Virus record (IMG/VR): IMGVR_UViG_3300048121_000571 | Span: 1-33,515 of that record | Reading direction: 5' to 3' (one strand) | Origin: a virus | Length of the DNA: 33,515 bases | Shown here: piece by piece, positions 7,023 through 13,503 of the stretch | How the letters are laid out: each line of letters opens with the position of its first letter | How positions within the stretch are numbered: the stretch's first letter is position 1 | Position numbers and translations under genes: made by a program | Notes under the pieces: model-generated | Databases searched by the model: none | What the model saw: only the letters and a program-made list of their open reading frames with translations | What the model was told of the DNA's origin: nothing

Positions 7023-7315
7023 AATTTATCGTGCTTTCTGTGGCATTCTCTACACCTTACTTTAATATTATTTACATCCCAAGCTAGTTCTGTTCTTCTG
7101 GTTTTTTGGGCTTTATCAACTGAGATATTATGTGAGCAATCCAATATTCCTCTTGATGTCAAGCAATCTTCACAAAAGTTATATCCAAACTCCCAAAATT
7201 GTTCGCTAAGAGCATTTGCCTTTGCCTCTCGTATCTTTCTATCAATGACGCTCTTTGCTACTCGTTCATCGTCTGATGTATAGTAGTGGTTCATATTGTA
7301 TGCAAATTTATACAT
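7019..7315 (-). CDS. HNH-type zinc-binding endonuclease-like protein
   Basis: This 98-aa protein has a C-terminal HNH-like module: FCEDC (Cys48, Cys51), LDCSHNIS (His62), an Asn-bearing loop VNNIKVRC and CRECHRKH (Cys88, Cys91, His92, His95). Two CxxC pairs suggest a zinc site around the nuclease core. It may nick or cut phage or host DNA. Start choice: ATG at 7315 follows the upstream stop by 4 bases; a second ATG at 7294 is preceded by a TAAATTTG promoter-like box at 7303-7310 and would give 91 aa. It lies between the coiled-coil gene and the PP-loop gene and overlaps the latter by 4 bases. Confidence 0.72.
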   Translation of the reverse strand: MYKFAYNMNHYYTSDDERVAKSVIDRKIREAKANALSEQFWEFGYNFCEDCLTSRGILDCSHNISVDKAQKTRRTELAWDVNNIKVRCRECHRKHDKL

Positions 7316-7319
7316 TTGT

Positions 7320-7592
7320 TTAAAAGTTTTTTAATTTGTTTTCCACATTAATTTTATTCTGTAAGTTATCTATGTGGTTTTCAAGCATCTTAATTCTTTC
7401 TAACTGCCTTGTAAATTTATCATAAAACTCATCATTCTGCTTCTCTAAATAACAAGTATAGTGCATTAAACTATTAAGTTTGTCTACGCTATTTTGTTTA
7501 TTCTTATTTGGTGGCTGCTTCATTAATTTAAGCTCTATGCTTGATATTACTTGCCTTGCCTCGTCTATTATTTTACTATCGTTATATCTCAT
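7320..7592 (-). CDS. Hypothetical coiled-coil protein
   Basis: This 90-aa, charged, mostly helical protein has a likely coiled coil in its second half (FYDKFTRQLERIKMLENHI and on, about residues 56-88). No catalytic motif is visible. It overlaps the helicase gene by 11 bases, so it may be a partner of the helicase, such as a loader or adaptor, but this rests only on position. Confidence 0.65.
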   Translation of the reverse strand: MRYNDSKIIDEARQVISSIELKLMKQPPNKNKQNSVDKLNSLMHYTCYLEKQNDEFYDKFTRQLERIKMLENHIDNLQNKINVENKLKNF

Positions 7593-8490
7593 ATGTTTTG
7601 TGTGTTGTAATTAATGGGTCTTTAATTATTTCCTCTTTGCCATAAGCGTAAGTCTTTTTATTATAAACTGGGTCATACTGATAAAATCTTTGTTTAGCCC
7701 AATCCATTTGTAATGAAACTTCGCCTATACTTCCGTAATGCTTTGGCTTTACCTTATCTATATTTATGCTGTAAGGTTGATTATTTTCTTTTGAGCCTTT
7801 ATGTACTACTAAAATATTTCTACCATTATTGTTCCATTCTGAGCCTCCCATTAAATCATAAACGCTAGGTCTTTTAACATTACCGTCTTTAACTTGTTTT
7901 GGGTCTGGGTTTTTAGGGTGTATAATAATAAAGCTGTGCATATTATTAACCTCCATAAACCTATTTCGAGTAGATAATATCTTGCGTAGATAATCTGGAC
8001 TTGTTGGCTCTCCTTTATGTGCTAAATAATTCCAACTGTCTATAACTGCTGAGTGGCAATTATTTTCTTTTGCATAATTCCAAAAAGCCTCTGGCTCAAT
8101 GCTATGCTCTGCTGAAATAAATTTAAATCTATCAAGTAGAGTGCTTGAATGTTTTGCTATTTCTTTTTCTGTAATAGTGTTTGGATATCCTTTCTCAAAG
8201 GTTTTGCCAGTCATTTTATGTAGCAAGTTTGATATTACGTCTGTGTCGCTTCCGTCGTCTGGCATATAAACGCAATGCCTCCAATTCTCTTTAATAGTTA
8301 AGCCCATAATTATTTCTTTTAAAAATAATGATTTACCATAAAAAGGATAACCAGTTATATCTGTACAACCACCCTTAACAAATGTTAATTGTTCATCAAA
8401 ATTAGTATGACCTATTTTACTTCCCTCTGGTATTCCATTCTTATGTAAGCTCATAAGTTGGTCTAAAATTTCGCTGTTCTTTTTTATCAT
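7582..8490 (-). CDS. DnaB/RecA-like replicative helicase ATPase
   Basis: This 302-aa RecA-fold ATPase shows Walker A as GYPFYGKSLF (residues 47-56), Walker B HSAVIDSWNYL with Asp151, a sensor-like HSFIIIHPKNP (185-195), and DLMGGSEWNNNGRNILVVHK (212-231), the pattern at the end of the DnaB/Twinkle core. It lacks the DnaB N-terminal primase-binding domain and is shorter than the usual 450 aa, so it may work with a host primase or be a single-domain phage helicase. It starts in a 4-base overlap with the initiator gene, which fits an initiator-helicase pair. Confidence 0.82.
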   Translation of the reverse strand: MIKKNSEILDQLMSLHKNGIPEGSKIGHTNFDEQLTFVKGGCTDITGYPFYGKSLFLKEIIMGLTIKENWRHCVYMPDDGSDTDVISNLLHKMTGKTFEKGYPNTITEKEIAKHSSTLLDRFKFISAEHSIEPEAFWNYAKENNCHSAVIDSWNYLAHKGEPTSPDYLRKILSTRNRFMEVNNMHSFIIIHPKNPDPKQVKDGNVKRPSVYDLMGGSEWNNNGRNILVVHKGSKENNQPYSINIDKVKPKHYGSIGEVSLQMDWAKQRFYQYDPVYNKKTYAYGKEEIIKDPLITTHKTYEI

Positions 8491-9095
8491 ACTAAAGCTC
8501 TCTTGATTTTATAATTATTCATATTAACAAATCTTTCAAACTTATCTGGTCTTGATATAAATTCAAGCGTTACATATTTATAATTGGTGTCTATATGGTA
8601 TGAATCTTTAGAGGCGTTTATCAAAGCTGTAATAATATCTTCTTTATTGTAACCCTCTTTTAATCTGTCTCTTATTTGTTTCTTAGCCTTATCTGGGATT
8701 ACTCTAGCTTTTTTTCCTAATATATCGTTAAATGCTTCTAATAATTTATTAAAATCAACATATATACTCTTCTCTTTCTCTTTCTCTTTCTCTTTCTCTT
8801 GCTGCAAGGGTCCCCCTAAGCCCCCCTCTATGCCCCCCTTAGGGGGGTCTGTGTAGGGGGTAAGTTTTTTACCAACTGCATCCTCGTAGCCCTTGACTTG
8901 TAAATCAATAGAATGCTCCTGGCTTAAGTAGGCAAACATTACCATACCAGTTAACTTCTTTGGCTTTACGCCTTGAAATTGTCTGTCTAGTAACGCCTCA
9001 ATAAATTTTAATTTGTCTTTATCATTTAGCTCATTATAAACATCATAATAGCTGCGATAAAATTTGAATGCTTTGCGTTTTGTCTCTTTTTTCAT
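8487..9095 (-). CDS. Replication initiation protein (lambda O / DnaD-like architecture)
   Basis: This 202-aa protein has an N-terminal domain (1-75; KAFKFYRSYYDVYNEL, then AYLSQEHSIDLQ, DUF6291-like), a low-complexity linker (about 78-110; glycine/proline-rich, then five EK repeats) and a C-terminal helical domain (DFNKLLEAFNDILGKK; DRLKEGYNKEDIITAL; FISRPDKFERFV) like the conserved phage C-terminal domain of initiators and helicase loaders. It should bind the origin and recruit the DnaB-like helicase encoded next. The DNA for the linker holds a hexamer tandem repeat and strong inverted G/C runs, so the origin may lie inside the gene as in lambda O. It is the first gene of the leftward unit, just after the divergent promoter region. 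Confidence 0.78.
   Translation of the reverse strand: MKKETKRKAFKFYRSYYDVYNELNDKDKLKFIEALLDRQFQGVKPKKLTGMVMFAYLSQEHSIDLQVKGYEDAVGKKLTPYTDPPKGGIEGGLGGPLQQEKEKEKEKEKSIYVDFNKLLEAFNDILGKKARVIPDKAKKQIRDRLKEGYNKEDIITALINASKDSYHIDTNYKYVTLEFISRPDKFERFVNMNNYKIKRALV
8767..8800 (-). repeat. GAGAAA-type hexamer tandem repeat in initiator gene
   Basis: About five copies of TCTCTT (plus strand) encode the EK repeats of the initiator linker. The tract is pure purine on the coding strand. It could be slippage-prone, an iteron-like binding array or simply a flexible charged linker. Confidence 0.85.
8808..8862. repeat. Inverted G/C-run cluster, possible origin structure
   Basis: CCCCCTAAG (8812-8820) pairs with CTTAGGGGG (8838-8846), and CCCCCC (8833-8838) faces GGGGGG (8842-8847) over a three-base gap. 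C runs also lie at 8821-8826 and a further G run at 8856-8860. Such runs are exceptional in this AT-rich genome. They fall in the linker of the replication initiator, beside the hexamer repeat, so origin or strand-structure roles are plausible. Confidence 0.7.
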
Positions 9096-9156
9096 TTGTT
9101 TTGTGAGGGCAAATATTAAAAATTAATACATAAAATAAAAAATATATTTTTGTAAA
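9096..9156. promoter_or_regulatory. Divergent early control region
   Basis: This 61-bp AT-rich gap separates the leftward initiator gene and the rightward RusA-like gene. Rightward, TATTTTTG (9145-9152) fits the Bacteroidota -7 box TAnnTTTG and ends four bases before the ATG at 9157, implying a leaderless or near-leaderless transcript; no clear -33 TTG is seen. Leftward, a near match (TA-N3-TTTG, 9110-9118 reversed) lies 14 bases ahead of the ATG at 9095. Both assignments are by pattern only. Confidence 0.6.
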
Positions 9157-9483
9157 ATGGAAATAATTTTAAAAGACCTACCTAAAATATCACTCAATAA
9201 ATGGTACGCTGGGATGCATTGGACAAAGCGTAAAAAGATAAAAGATAATTATACTTTAATAGTAAAAAGCCAGTTCAATAAAACGCTGCCAAAGACAAAT
9301 ACTTATAACACAGAATACCATTTTACATTTAAATCAAGAGCCTTAGACGCTTCTAATTGCGTGGCTATGGTTAAAATGATTGAGGATATAATCTTTGAGA
9401 ACGATAGCTATAAAGTAGTAAAGAGCATACTAATTACAAGCAATAAAGGTTTAGAAGATTCAGTTAAAATTAAAGTTTTTTAA
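9157..9483 (+). CDS. RusA-like Holliday junction resolvase
   Basis: This 108-aa protein resembles the RusA family: a short N-terminal beta part (IILKDLPKISLNKWYAG), a middle beta hairpin, and the segment RALDASNCVAMVKMIEDII followed by ENDSYKVV. Asp64, Asp77 and Asp83 match the positions of RusA metal-binding aspartates. It would cut branched DNA made during recombination-dependent replication or before packaging. It is the first gene of the rightward unit, with a promoter box directly before the ATG, so it should be among the earliest genes expressed. RusA proteins are normally about 120 aa, so it is near full length. Confidence 0.75.
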   Translation: MEIILKDLPKISLNKWYAGMHWTKRKKIKDNYTLIVKSQFNKTLPKTNTYNTEYHFTFKSRALDASNCVAMVKMIEDIIFENDSYKVVKSILITSNKGLEDSVKIKVF

Positions 9484-9488
9484 AATAA

Positions 9489-9521
9489 TTTGTTTGGTAT
9501 TTAATATTTTGTATATATTTG
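9489..9521 (+). promoter_or_regulatory. Bacteroidota-type promoter
   Basis: TATATTTG (9514-9521) is an exact TAnnTTTG match. TTTG at 9489-9492 (21-base spacer) or 9493-9496 (17-base spacer) serves as the -33 box. It would drive the 52-aa gene at 9545 and the coupled genes after it, with a short A-rich leader. Confidence 0.72.
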
Positions 9522-9544
9522 CAATACAATTAACACAAAATAAA

Positions 9545-9703
9545 ATGATAAATAAAGTAACAAAAGAAGAAGTATTAGATGCAATTCAATATTTGCATAC
9601 TGAAGGTTTCGTAGAGGAAATGTCATCAGACAAACAATATTATACAGAAATATTGTTGAAGAAAGTAGCTAACATTTATAATATAAACTTAGGTTTAGAC
9701 TAA
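9545..9703 (+). CDS. Hypothetical 52-aa protein
   Basis: This small acidic, helical protein begins MINKVTKEEVLDAI. The frame is open upstream to 9494, but that longer form would begin upstream of the promoter's -7 box (9514-9521) and read through it, so the ATG at 9545 after an A-rich leader is the better start. No family is recognised. It is the first gene after the promoter at 9489-9521 and lies 19 bases ahead of the 116-aa gene. Confidence 0.65.
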   Translation: MINKVTKEEVLDAIQYLHTEGFVEEMSSDKQYYTEILLKKVANIYNINLGLD

Positions 9704-9722
9704 TAAAATTAAACCCTTCAAT

Positions 9723-10073
9723 ATGAAAGAAACAATTAAAAAAGAATTATCAAGTCATATTTTAGATATGATACAAGATAATGTTATTACGAATTATAAT
9801 ATAGAAGATTGGCACCACCTATGCTTTAATGAAGATTATTATATTATCGGTTATTATCAAGCAGAACAATGGTTAAAGCGACATAACTTATCTGCTTTTA
9901 AAGCAATAAATATTTGTCAAGAATATGAAAAAGAAAATTTTGGAGAAATAGATATTTATGATAACGCCGAAGTTACAGTTAATATGTTAGCTTATATTTA
10001 TGGTTATGATTTATTAAATGAATTAGGTTCAGAAACTATCGAAGATTTAAAAGAAAAATTACAAACAATATGA
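9723..10073 (+). CDS. Hypothetical 116-aa acidic protein
   Basis: The protein is rich in Tyr and Glu with segments such as YYIIGYYQAEQWLKRH (about 39-54) and a C-terminal VNMLAYIYGYDLL (86-98). It looks like a conserved small early protein of Flavobacteriia phages, but I cannot assign a function. The stop overlaps the next start by three bases (ATGA), so the 48-aa membrane peptide is likely translated by coupling. Confidence 0.7.
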   Translation: MKETIKKELSSHILDMIQDNVITNYNIEDWHHLCFNEDYYIIGYYQAEQWLKRHNLSAFKAINICQEYEKENFGEIDIYDNAEVTVNMLAYIYGYDLLNELGSETIEDLKEKLQTI

Positions 10074-10216
10074 AAGAATCAATTTTAAAAGTAACCTCAG
10101 CACTTATGCCAATGTCGGTATGGTGCTGGGCAGTAGAAGAGCCACAAGCAGCAGCTATTCTATTTGTTATAGGTTTATTTGCTGCATTAGAATTAACATA
10201 CATAAAAACAAGATGA
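10070..10216 (+). CDS. Small membrane peptide, 48 aa
   Basis: This short gene sits in the gap between its neighbours, overlapping both by ATGA (start 10070, stop 10214-10216). The product starts MKESILKVTSALMPMSVWCW and has a hydrophobic segment (AAAILFVIGLFAALELTYI, about 27-45) that should span the inner membrane, followed by a basic end (KTR). The double coupling supports it as real. The function is unknown; small early membrane proteins of phages can act in exclusion or host takeover. Confidence 0.7.
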   Translation: MKESILKVTSALMPMSVWCWAVEEPQAAAILFVIGLFAALELTYIKTR

Positions 10217-10491
10217 AATTAACAAAACAAGAAATCTGGGAGATACAACACATCCTAAGAAAAGAGAGAGATTTAATGGAGCAAAAGTCACAAGAGTGGT
10301 ACAATGATAATGAGGACGATAAGTCTATCAGTCTTATGTGTGACAACAAGGCTAATATGATTGATGCTTTAATTAACAAGCTAGACGAGATATTAAAGTA
10401 TGAATATCTTACAAAGTCTATTGATAATTTTAACGAGTCAATTAATACAGACAATAACATCAACGAAGATTTTAAGAATTTATTTATATGA
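10213..10491 (+). CDS. Hypothetical coiled-coil protein, 92 aa
   Basis: The start is ATG at 10213 (MKLTKQEIWEIQHIL); a longer frame from 10120 would overlap the membrane peptide almost fully and is rejected. The product is highly charged and helical (LRKERDLMEQKSQEWYND; MIDALINKLDEILKYE). No motif is recognised. It overlaps the genes on each side by four bases. Confidence 0.68.
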   Translation: MKLTKQEIWEIQHILRKERDLMEQKSQEWYNDNEDDKSISLMCDNKANMIDALINKLDEILKYEYLTKSIDNFNESINTDNNINEDFKNLFI

Positions 10492-10742
10492 AATACACCA
10501 AAACAATATCGCCAGAATTAAAAGACATACTGAAGTCTTGTACAAGCGTAGAACAGAGAAGACAAGTTGCCAGTAAACACGAAATATCTATACATACTTT
10601 AAATAGCGTTATAGAGGGCAACAGAAAAGTTAATTTAAACAACCAAAATTGCATAACTGAGCTATTAAGAATATCTATTGTTAATGCTCGTAATATGCAC
10701 TACTCACTATTAGACTATTATCAAGAATTAAAACAGCTATAA
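10488..10742 (+). CDS. Small HTH-like protein, 84 aa
   Basis: Residues 20-45 (EQRRQVASKHEISIHTLNSVIEG, split) read like a helix-turn-helix followed by a basic NRKVNLNN loop, as in small phage DNA-binding regulators. It is the last gene before the hairpin at 10747 and so ends this early sub-operon. It may regulate early transcription, but no close family is recognised. Confidence 0.62.
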   Translation: MKYTKTISPELKDILKSCTSVEQRRQVASKHEISIHTLNSVIEGNRKVNLNNQNCITELLRISIVNARNMHYSLLDYYQELKQL

Positions 10743-10746
10743 AAGA

Positions 10747-10772
10747 AAAGCCCTCTTGGTCTTGAGGGCTTT
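10747..10772 (+). terminator. Hairpin terminator after 84-aa gene
   Basis: AAAGCCCTC (10747-10755) pairs with GAGGGCTTT (10764-10772) over an 8-base loop, five bases after the stop codon. There is no further U run beyond the stem's own TTT. The site ends one sub-operon just before the ERF promoter. Confidence 0.75.
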
Positions 10773-10780
10773 GTAACAAT

Positions 10781-10858
10781 ATGAAGAAACAAATAATGTT
10801 TCACACAAAACAGTACAAAGCAAACGAAAAAAAAATGACCTTAATAAACATTATCTAA
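10781..10858 (+). CDS. Possible 25-aa peptide before ERF gene
   Basis: An open frame of 26 codons (MKKQIMFHTKQYKANEKK at its start) runs from the terminator to just before the ERF promoter box. It is very short and Lys-rich, as random AT-rich sequence would be. It is recorded as a weak candidate; the stretch may be plain spacer. Confidence 0.2.
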   Translation: MKKQIMFHTKQYKANEKKMTLINII

Positions 10859-10868
10859 ACATTTTAAT

Positions 10869-10876
10869 TATATTTG
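10869..10876 (+). promoter_or_regulatory. TAnnTTTG box, leaderless promoter for recombination genes
   Basis: TATATTTG is an exact -7 match ending four bases before the ATG at 10881, the same distance as the box before 9157. No good -33 TTG is seen. It would drive the ERF-exonuclease-DnaA-like unit after the terminator at 10747-10772. Confidence 0.6.
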
Positions 10877-10880
10877 TAAT

Positions 10881-11375
10881 ATGAATTTATACACAAAACT
10901 AAACGAAGTCAAAAAAGAGATAGGAGCTATTTCCAAAGACTCAACAAATCCATTTTTTAAATCAAAGTATTTTGATATTAACTCACTACTAAAACACGTC
11001 GAGCCATTACTACAAAAGAATGGTCTATTATTATTGCAGCCTATAATTTCTAACGAAGTATTTTCTGAGATTGTAGACATAGAAACTGAGGAAAGCGTAA
11101 CAAGTTCTATTTCTTTGCCAGAAATGGACGACCCACAAAAGCTCGGAAGTGCTATAACATACTACCGAAGATACACTCTGCAATCATTATTAGGCTTACA
11201 AGCTGAGGATGACGACGCTAACTCAGCCAGTCAAGCTACAAAGAGTCAAAAGCAATGGGTAAACAAAGACGATAAGATATGGAGTGCAGCAGTAGACAAA
11301 GGTATAACCCTTACAGAGCTAAAAAAGCATTATTCAATAAGTAGAGTTAACGCAGAGCTATACCCAATTAAATGA
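10881..11375 (+). CDS. erf: ERF-family single-strand annealing protein
   Basis: This 164-aa protein follows the ERF pattern: an N-terminal MNLYTKLNEVKKEIGAISKDS, FKSKYFDINSLLKHVEPLL (27-45), a beta segment, and the signature KLGSAITYYRRYTLQSLLGL (92-111) with ADDD acidic residues after it. ERF proteins coat single strands and anneal homologous DNA, often circularising phage genomes. The next gene is an exonuclease, giving the usual exonuclease-annealase pair; the two overlap by four bases. The C-terminal ~40 residues may bind partners. Confidence 0.88.
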   Translation: MNLYTKLNEVKKEIGAISKDSTNPFFKSKYFDINSLLKHVEPLLQKNGLLLLQPIISNEVFSEIVDIETEESVTSSISLPEMDDPQKLGSAITYYRRYTLQSLLGLQAEDDDANSASQATKSQKQWVNKDDKIWSAAVDKGITLTELKKHYSISRVNAELYPIK

Positions 11376-11977
11376 AAAAATTTAAGATAAGAGCTTCTGC
11401 AAGTGGTAAGTTAATGACAAAGCCTCGTTCTAAGAGCGAGTTTTTGTCAAAGACTACTAAAAGCTATTTAGAGGAGTGGACAAAAGAGCAGATATATGGA
11501 GTGCGTAAAAACATCCAATCTAAATATCTAACTAAAGGTAACCAAGTTGAGGACGATGCTATTATGTACGCCTCTGCTGAAAAAGGCTGGTTATTTGCTG
11601 AGAAAAATGAGGAGTATTTTGAGGATGAGTATTTCTGTGGTACGCCAGATGTTATACTAGAGGATAAGATTATAGACATTAAGTCTAGCTGGGACTGCTT
11701 TAGCTTCCCTTTATTCTATAACGGAGTGCCAAATAAAGATTATTACTACCAGCTTCAGACATATATGCACCTAACTCAAAAGGATAAAGCCCAGTTAGTG
11801 TATGTTTTAATGAACACACCAGAGGAGTTAACCTTAGAAGAGTCCCACGACTACTCAGAAATAGAAAGCAAATACAGAATAAAGTCATTTGATATAGATT
11901 ATGACGAAGAGGTAATATATGAGTTACAACATAAAGTAATAGAATCAAGAGAATACATAGAACAATTATGGAGCTAG
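11372..11977 (+). CDS. YqaJ/RecB-like recombination exonuclease (PD-(D/E)XK)
   Basis: This 201-aa nuclease would resect DNA ends to feed the ERF annealase. Motifs: GNQVEDDA (Glu60), FCGTPDVILEDKIIDIKSSW with Asp93 and the D-x-K pair Asp102/Lys104 (the core PD-(D/E)XK site), and YYYQLQTYMHL (about 124-134), the motif with Gln seen in lambda Exo and RecB-type nucleases. It lacks additional domains. It overlaps erf by 4 bases and the DnaA-like gene by 10. Confidence 0.88.
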   Translation: MKKFKIRASASGKLMTKPRSKSEFLSKTTKSYLEEWTKEQIYGVRKNIQSKYLTKGNQVEDDAIMYASAEKGWLFAEKNEEYFEDEYFCGTPDVILEDKIIDIKSSWDCFSFPLFYNGVPNKDYYYQLQTYMHLTQKDKAQLVYVLMNTPEELTLEESHDYSEIESKYRIKSFDIDYDEEVIYELQHKVIESREYIEQLWS

Positions 11978-12567
11978 TTAAAGACTACAAAACAGAAAAT
12001 CAAGACTACCTATTTATTAGGAACACCCTTAAAAAAGGGTACACCCACCTTAATACTATCTTAGGATTATGCAGAAAGGTCGGTATAGTAGAAGCAAATA
12101 GAAAGATAACTGACCTGGTTAAGATGGGTCAGATAGAACAAGTCACTATAAAGGACGAGGACGGAGATATTAAATACAAATATTTTCCAAAGCAAGGTAA
12201 ACCCTCTTATTATTCGGCTGCTGGTATTGAGAGTTTAGGGGGATGGCAAAGCGATAGCTTTTTAAAAGGTAGATTAACTTTTGATAAGCTACTAAATTGC
12301 ATATCTAAATATTACAACATTCCTAAAAAAGAAATAACTGGAGTTAAAAGACAACGAGAGAAAGTTATATGTAGGCAAATGTTTTGCTATATTGCTAGAG
12401 ATAATATGCCTAATTACTCTCTTAAAACTATTGGGAGTGCTTTAGGGGGGCGTGACCATTCAACAGTAATACACTCAATACAACAAGCTGCTGATTTAAT
12501 GCAGTACGACAAACAATTTAAAAAAGATTACACTAGATTAAACGAATTTATAAAAACAAACTTATGA
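11968..12567 (+). CDS. DnaA domain IV-containing DNA-binding protein
   Basis: This 199-aa protein has at its C-terminus (about 105-190) the DnaA box-binding domain: LLNCISKYYNIPKKEITGVK, then RQREKVICRQMFCYIAR, SLKTIGSALGGRDHSTVIHS with the hallmark GRDHSTV (161-167). There is no AAA+ ATPase domain, so it cannot be a complete DnaA. Residues 1-60 look like a winged helix (LFIRNTLKKGYTHLNTILG). It may bind DnaA boxes or phage origin sites to steer host or phage replication, or act as a regulator. It overlaps its neighbours on both sides (10 and 4 bases). Confidence 0.88.
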   Translation: MELVKDYKTENQDYLFIRNTLKKGYTHLNTILGLCRKVGIVEANRKITDLVKMGQIEQVTIKDEDGDIKYKYFPKQGKPSYYSAAGIESLGGWQSDSFLKGRLTFDKLLNCISKYYNIPKKEITGVKRQREKVICRQMFCYIARDNMPNYSLKTIGSALGGRDHSTVIHSIQQAADLMQYDKQFKKDYTRLNEFIKTNL

Positions 12568-12836
12568 ACATCACAAAACAAGTAAAAAAGCTATTGACTA
12601 CGAATCCAGAAATGAGAGATAACCCTAAGAAACTGATTAGACGAGCCTTACAAAACGCTTATGGCGTTAACGTATTGTCTGCTATGATTATCGCTGAGTA
12701 TTACAAAAATGTTTTAACAATTACCAGAGCCAGTCGTAAAATTCAGCAAGATAACGAAGAGCTGAGGGGTAAAGAATGGGCAAAGCGTAAAGGCATAAAA
12801 GCCGATATAGTCAAAGCTAAATTAGGTTACAAATGA
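12564..12836 (+). CDS. Hypothetical phage protein with RASRKIQ motif
   Basis: This 90-aa basic helical protein opens with VKKLLTTNPEMRDNPKKLI and ends with ITRASRKIQQDNEELRGKEWAKR. This pattern (RxxRKIQxxxxELRG) occurs in many small phage proteins near replication genes, with no known function. It overlaps the DnaA-like gene and the transglycosylase-like gene by four bases each. Confidence 0.72.
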   Translation: MNITKQVKKLLTTNPEMRDNPKKLIRRALQNAYGVNVLSAMIIAEYYKNVLTITRASRKIQQDNEELRGKEWAKRKGIKADIVKAKLGYK

Positions 12837-13231
12837 AATTATTTTTTATTGTGTTAAATGTTGGTTTATTCCTTTCCACTTCCTCTATGGGGGTGGTTAG
12901 GACTATTCCTAAAAACAATTTAATTGAAGCGATTATTTACGTTGAAAGCAGAGGAGATATAAACGCATATAATGCAAAAGAAAACGCAGTAGGTTGCTTA
13001 CAAATTAGACCTATTATGTTACGAGAGGTTAACAGACTTTTAGGATATAACAAATACAAGTTAACAGACAGATGGAATAAAGAAAAATCTATCCAGATGT
13101 TTAACGTAATTAAAAAACACACAACTAACCCAACAGACGAAAAGTTAGCTAGAAACTGGAACGGAGGTTGGAATGGATACAAGAAACAATCAACACTTAA
13201 ATACTGGCACAAAGTCAAGGAACAATTATGA
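12833..13231 (+). CDS. Exported lytic transglycosylase-like protein
   Basis: This 132-aa protein has a hydrophobic N-terminus (KLFFIVLNVGLFLSTSSMG, 2-20) that looks like a signal peptide or signal-anchor, then an SLT/lysozyme-like domain: LIEAIIYVESRGD with Glu38 as likely catalytic acid, NAKENAVGCLQI (47-58) and a C-terminal LARNWNGGWNGYKK. It would cut glycan strands in the periplasm without a holin, as signal-arrest-release endolysins do. Its genes downstream encode two membrane proteins, which suggests an accessory lysis set, away from the holin/M15 pair. Alternatively it could serve peptidoglycan passage during entry, but it is not fused to a tail protein. Confidence 0.78.
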   Translation: MKLFFIVLNVGLFLSTSSMGVVRTIPKNNLIEAIIYVESRGDINAYNAKENAVGCLQIRPIMLREVNRLLGYNKYKLTDRWNKEKSIQMFNVIKKHTTNPTDEKLARNWNGGWNGYKKQSTLKYWHKVKEQL

Positions 13232-13503
13232 ATAAAAACTTTACTATTTACGTCATAGCGATTATGATAATCCAGTCAATAATAATTATGGACTTGCTAA
13301 ATAAACGTAGCCAACTGGATACAAAAAAAGAAATTATCGAGCAACCAGAGTTAAGCGATATTGACGGACTGCTTAATGAGATTGACACTTTAGAATTAAA
13401 ATCAGATACAATCAAGTTATATTATGAAACAAAGGTTTATAACTACCATATTTTGCCTCGTTCTGAGCGTATTAAGTTATTCGCAGATAGAATTAATAAA
13501 TAA
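13228..13503 (+). CDS. Membrane-anchored protein, spanin-subunit-like
   Basis: This 91-aa protein has a membrane segment at residues 5-24 (FTIYVIAIMIIQSIIIMDLL) and a charged periplasmic-type part ending YETKVYNYHILPRSERIKLF. This is the topology of an inner-membrane spanin or Rz-like protein, but the family match is weak. It overlaps the transglycosylase gene by four bases, and the next gene starts 80 bases inside it in another frame, a layout similar to Rz/Rz1 pairs. Confidence 0.55.
   Translation: MNKNFTIYVIAIMIIQSIIIMDLLNKRSQLDTKKEIIEQPELSDIDGLLNEIDTLELKSDTIKLYYETKVYNYHILPRSERIKLFADRINK

Noticed and set aside
9494-9544. Longer start for the 52-aa gene
   Set aside because: It would begin upstream of the TATATTTG box at 9514-9521 and read through it; the ATG at 9545 has an A-rich leader.
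10120-10212. Longer start for the 92-aa gene
   Set aside because: It overlaps the membrane peptide frame almost fully and has a Cys/Ser/Arg-rich composition unlike phage proteins here.
10167-10463. Minus-strand open frame opposite the small early genes
   Set aside because: Its Leu/Ser-rich translation is a typical shadow of Lys/Glu/Asp-rich coding on the other strand.
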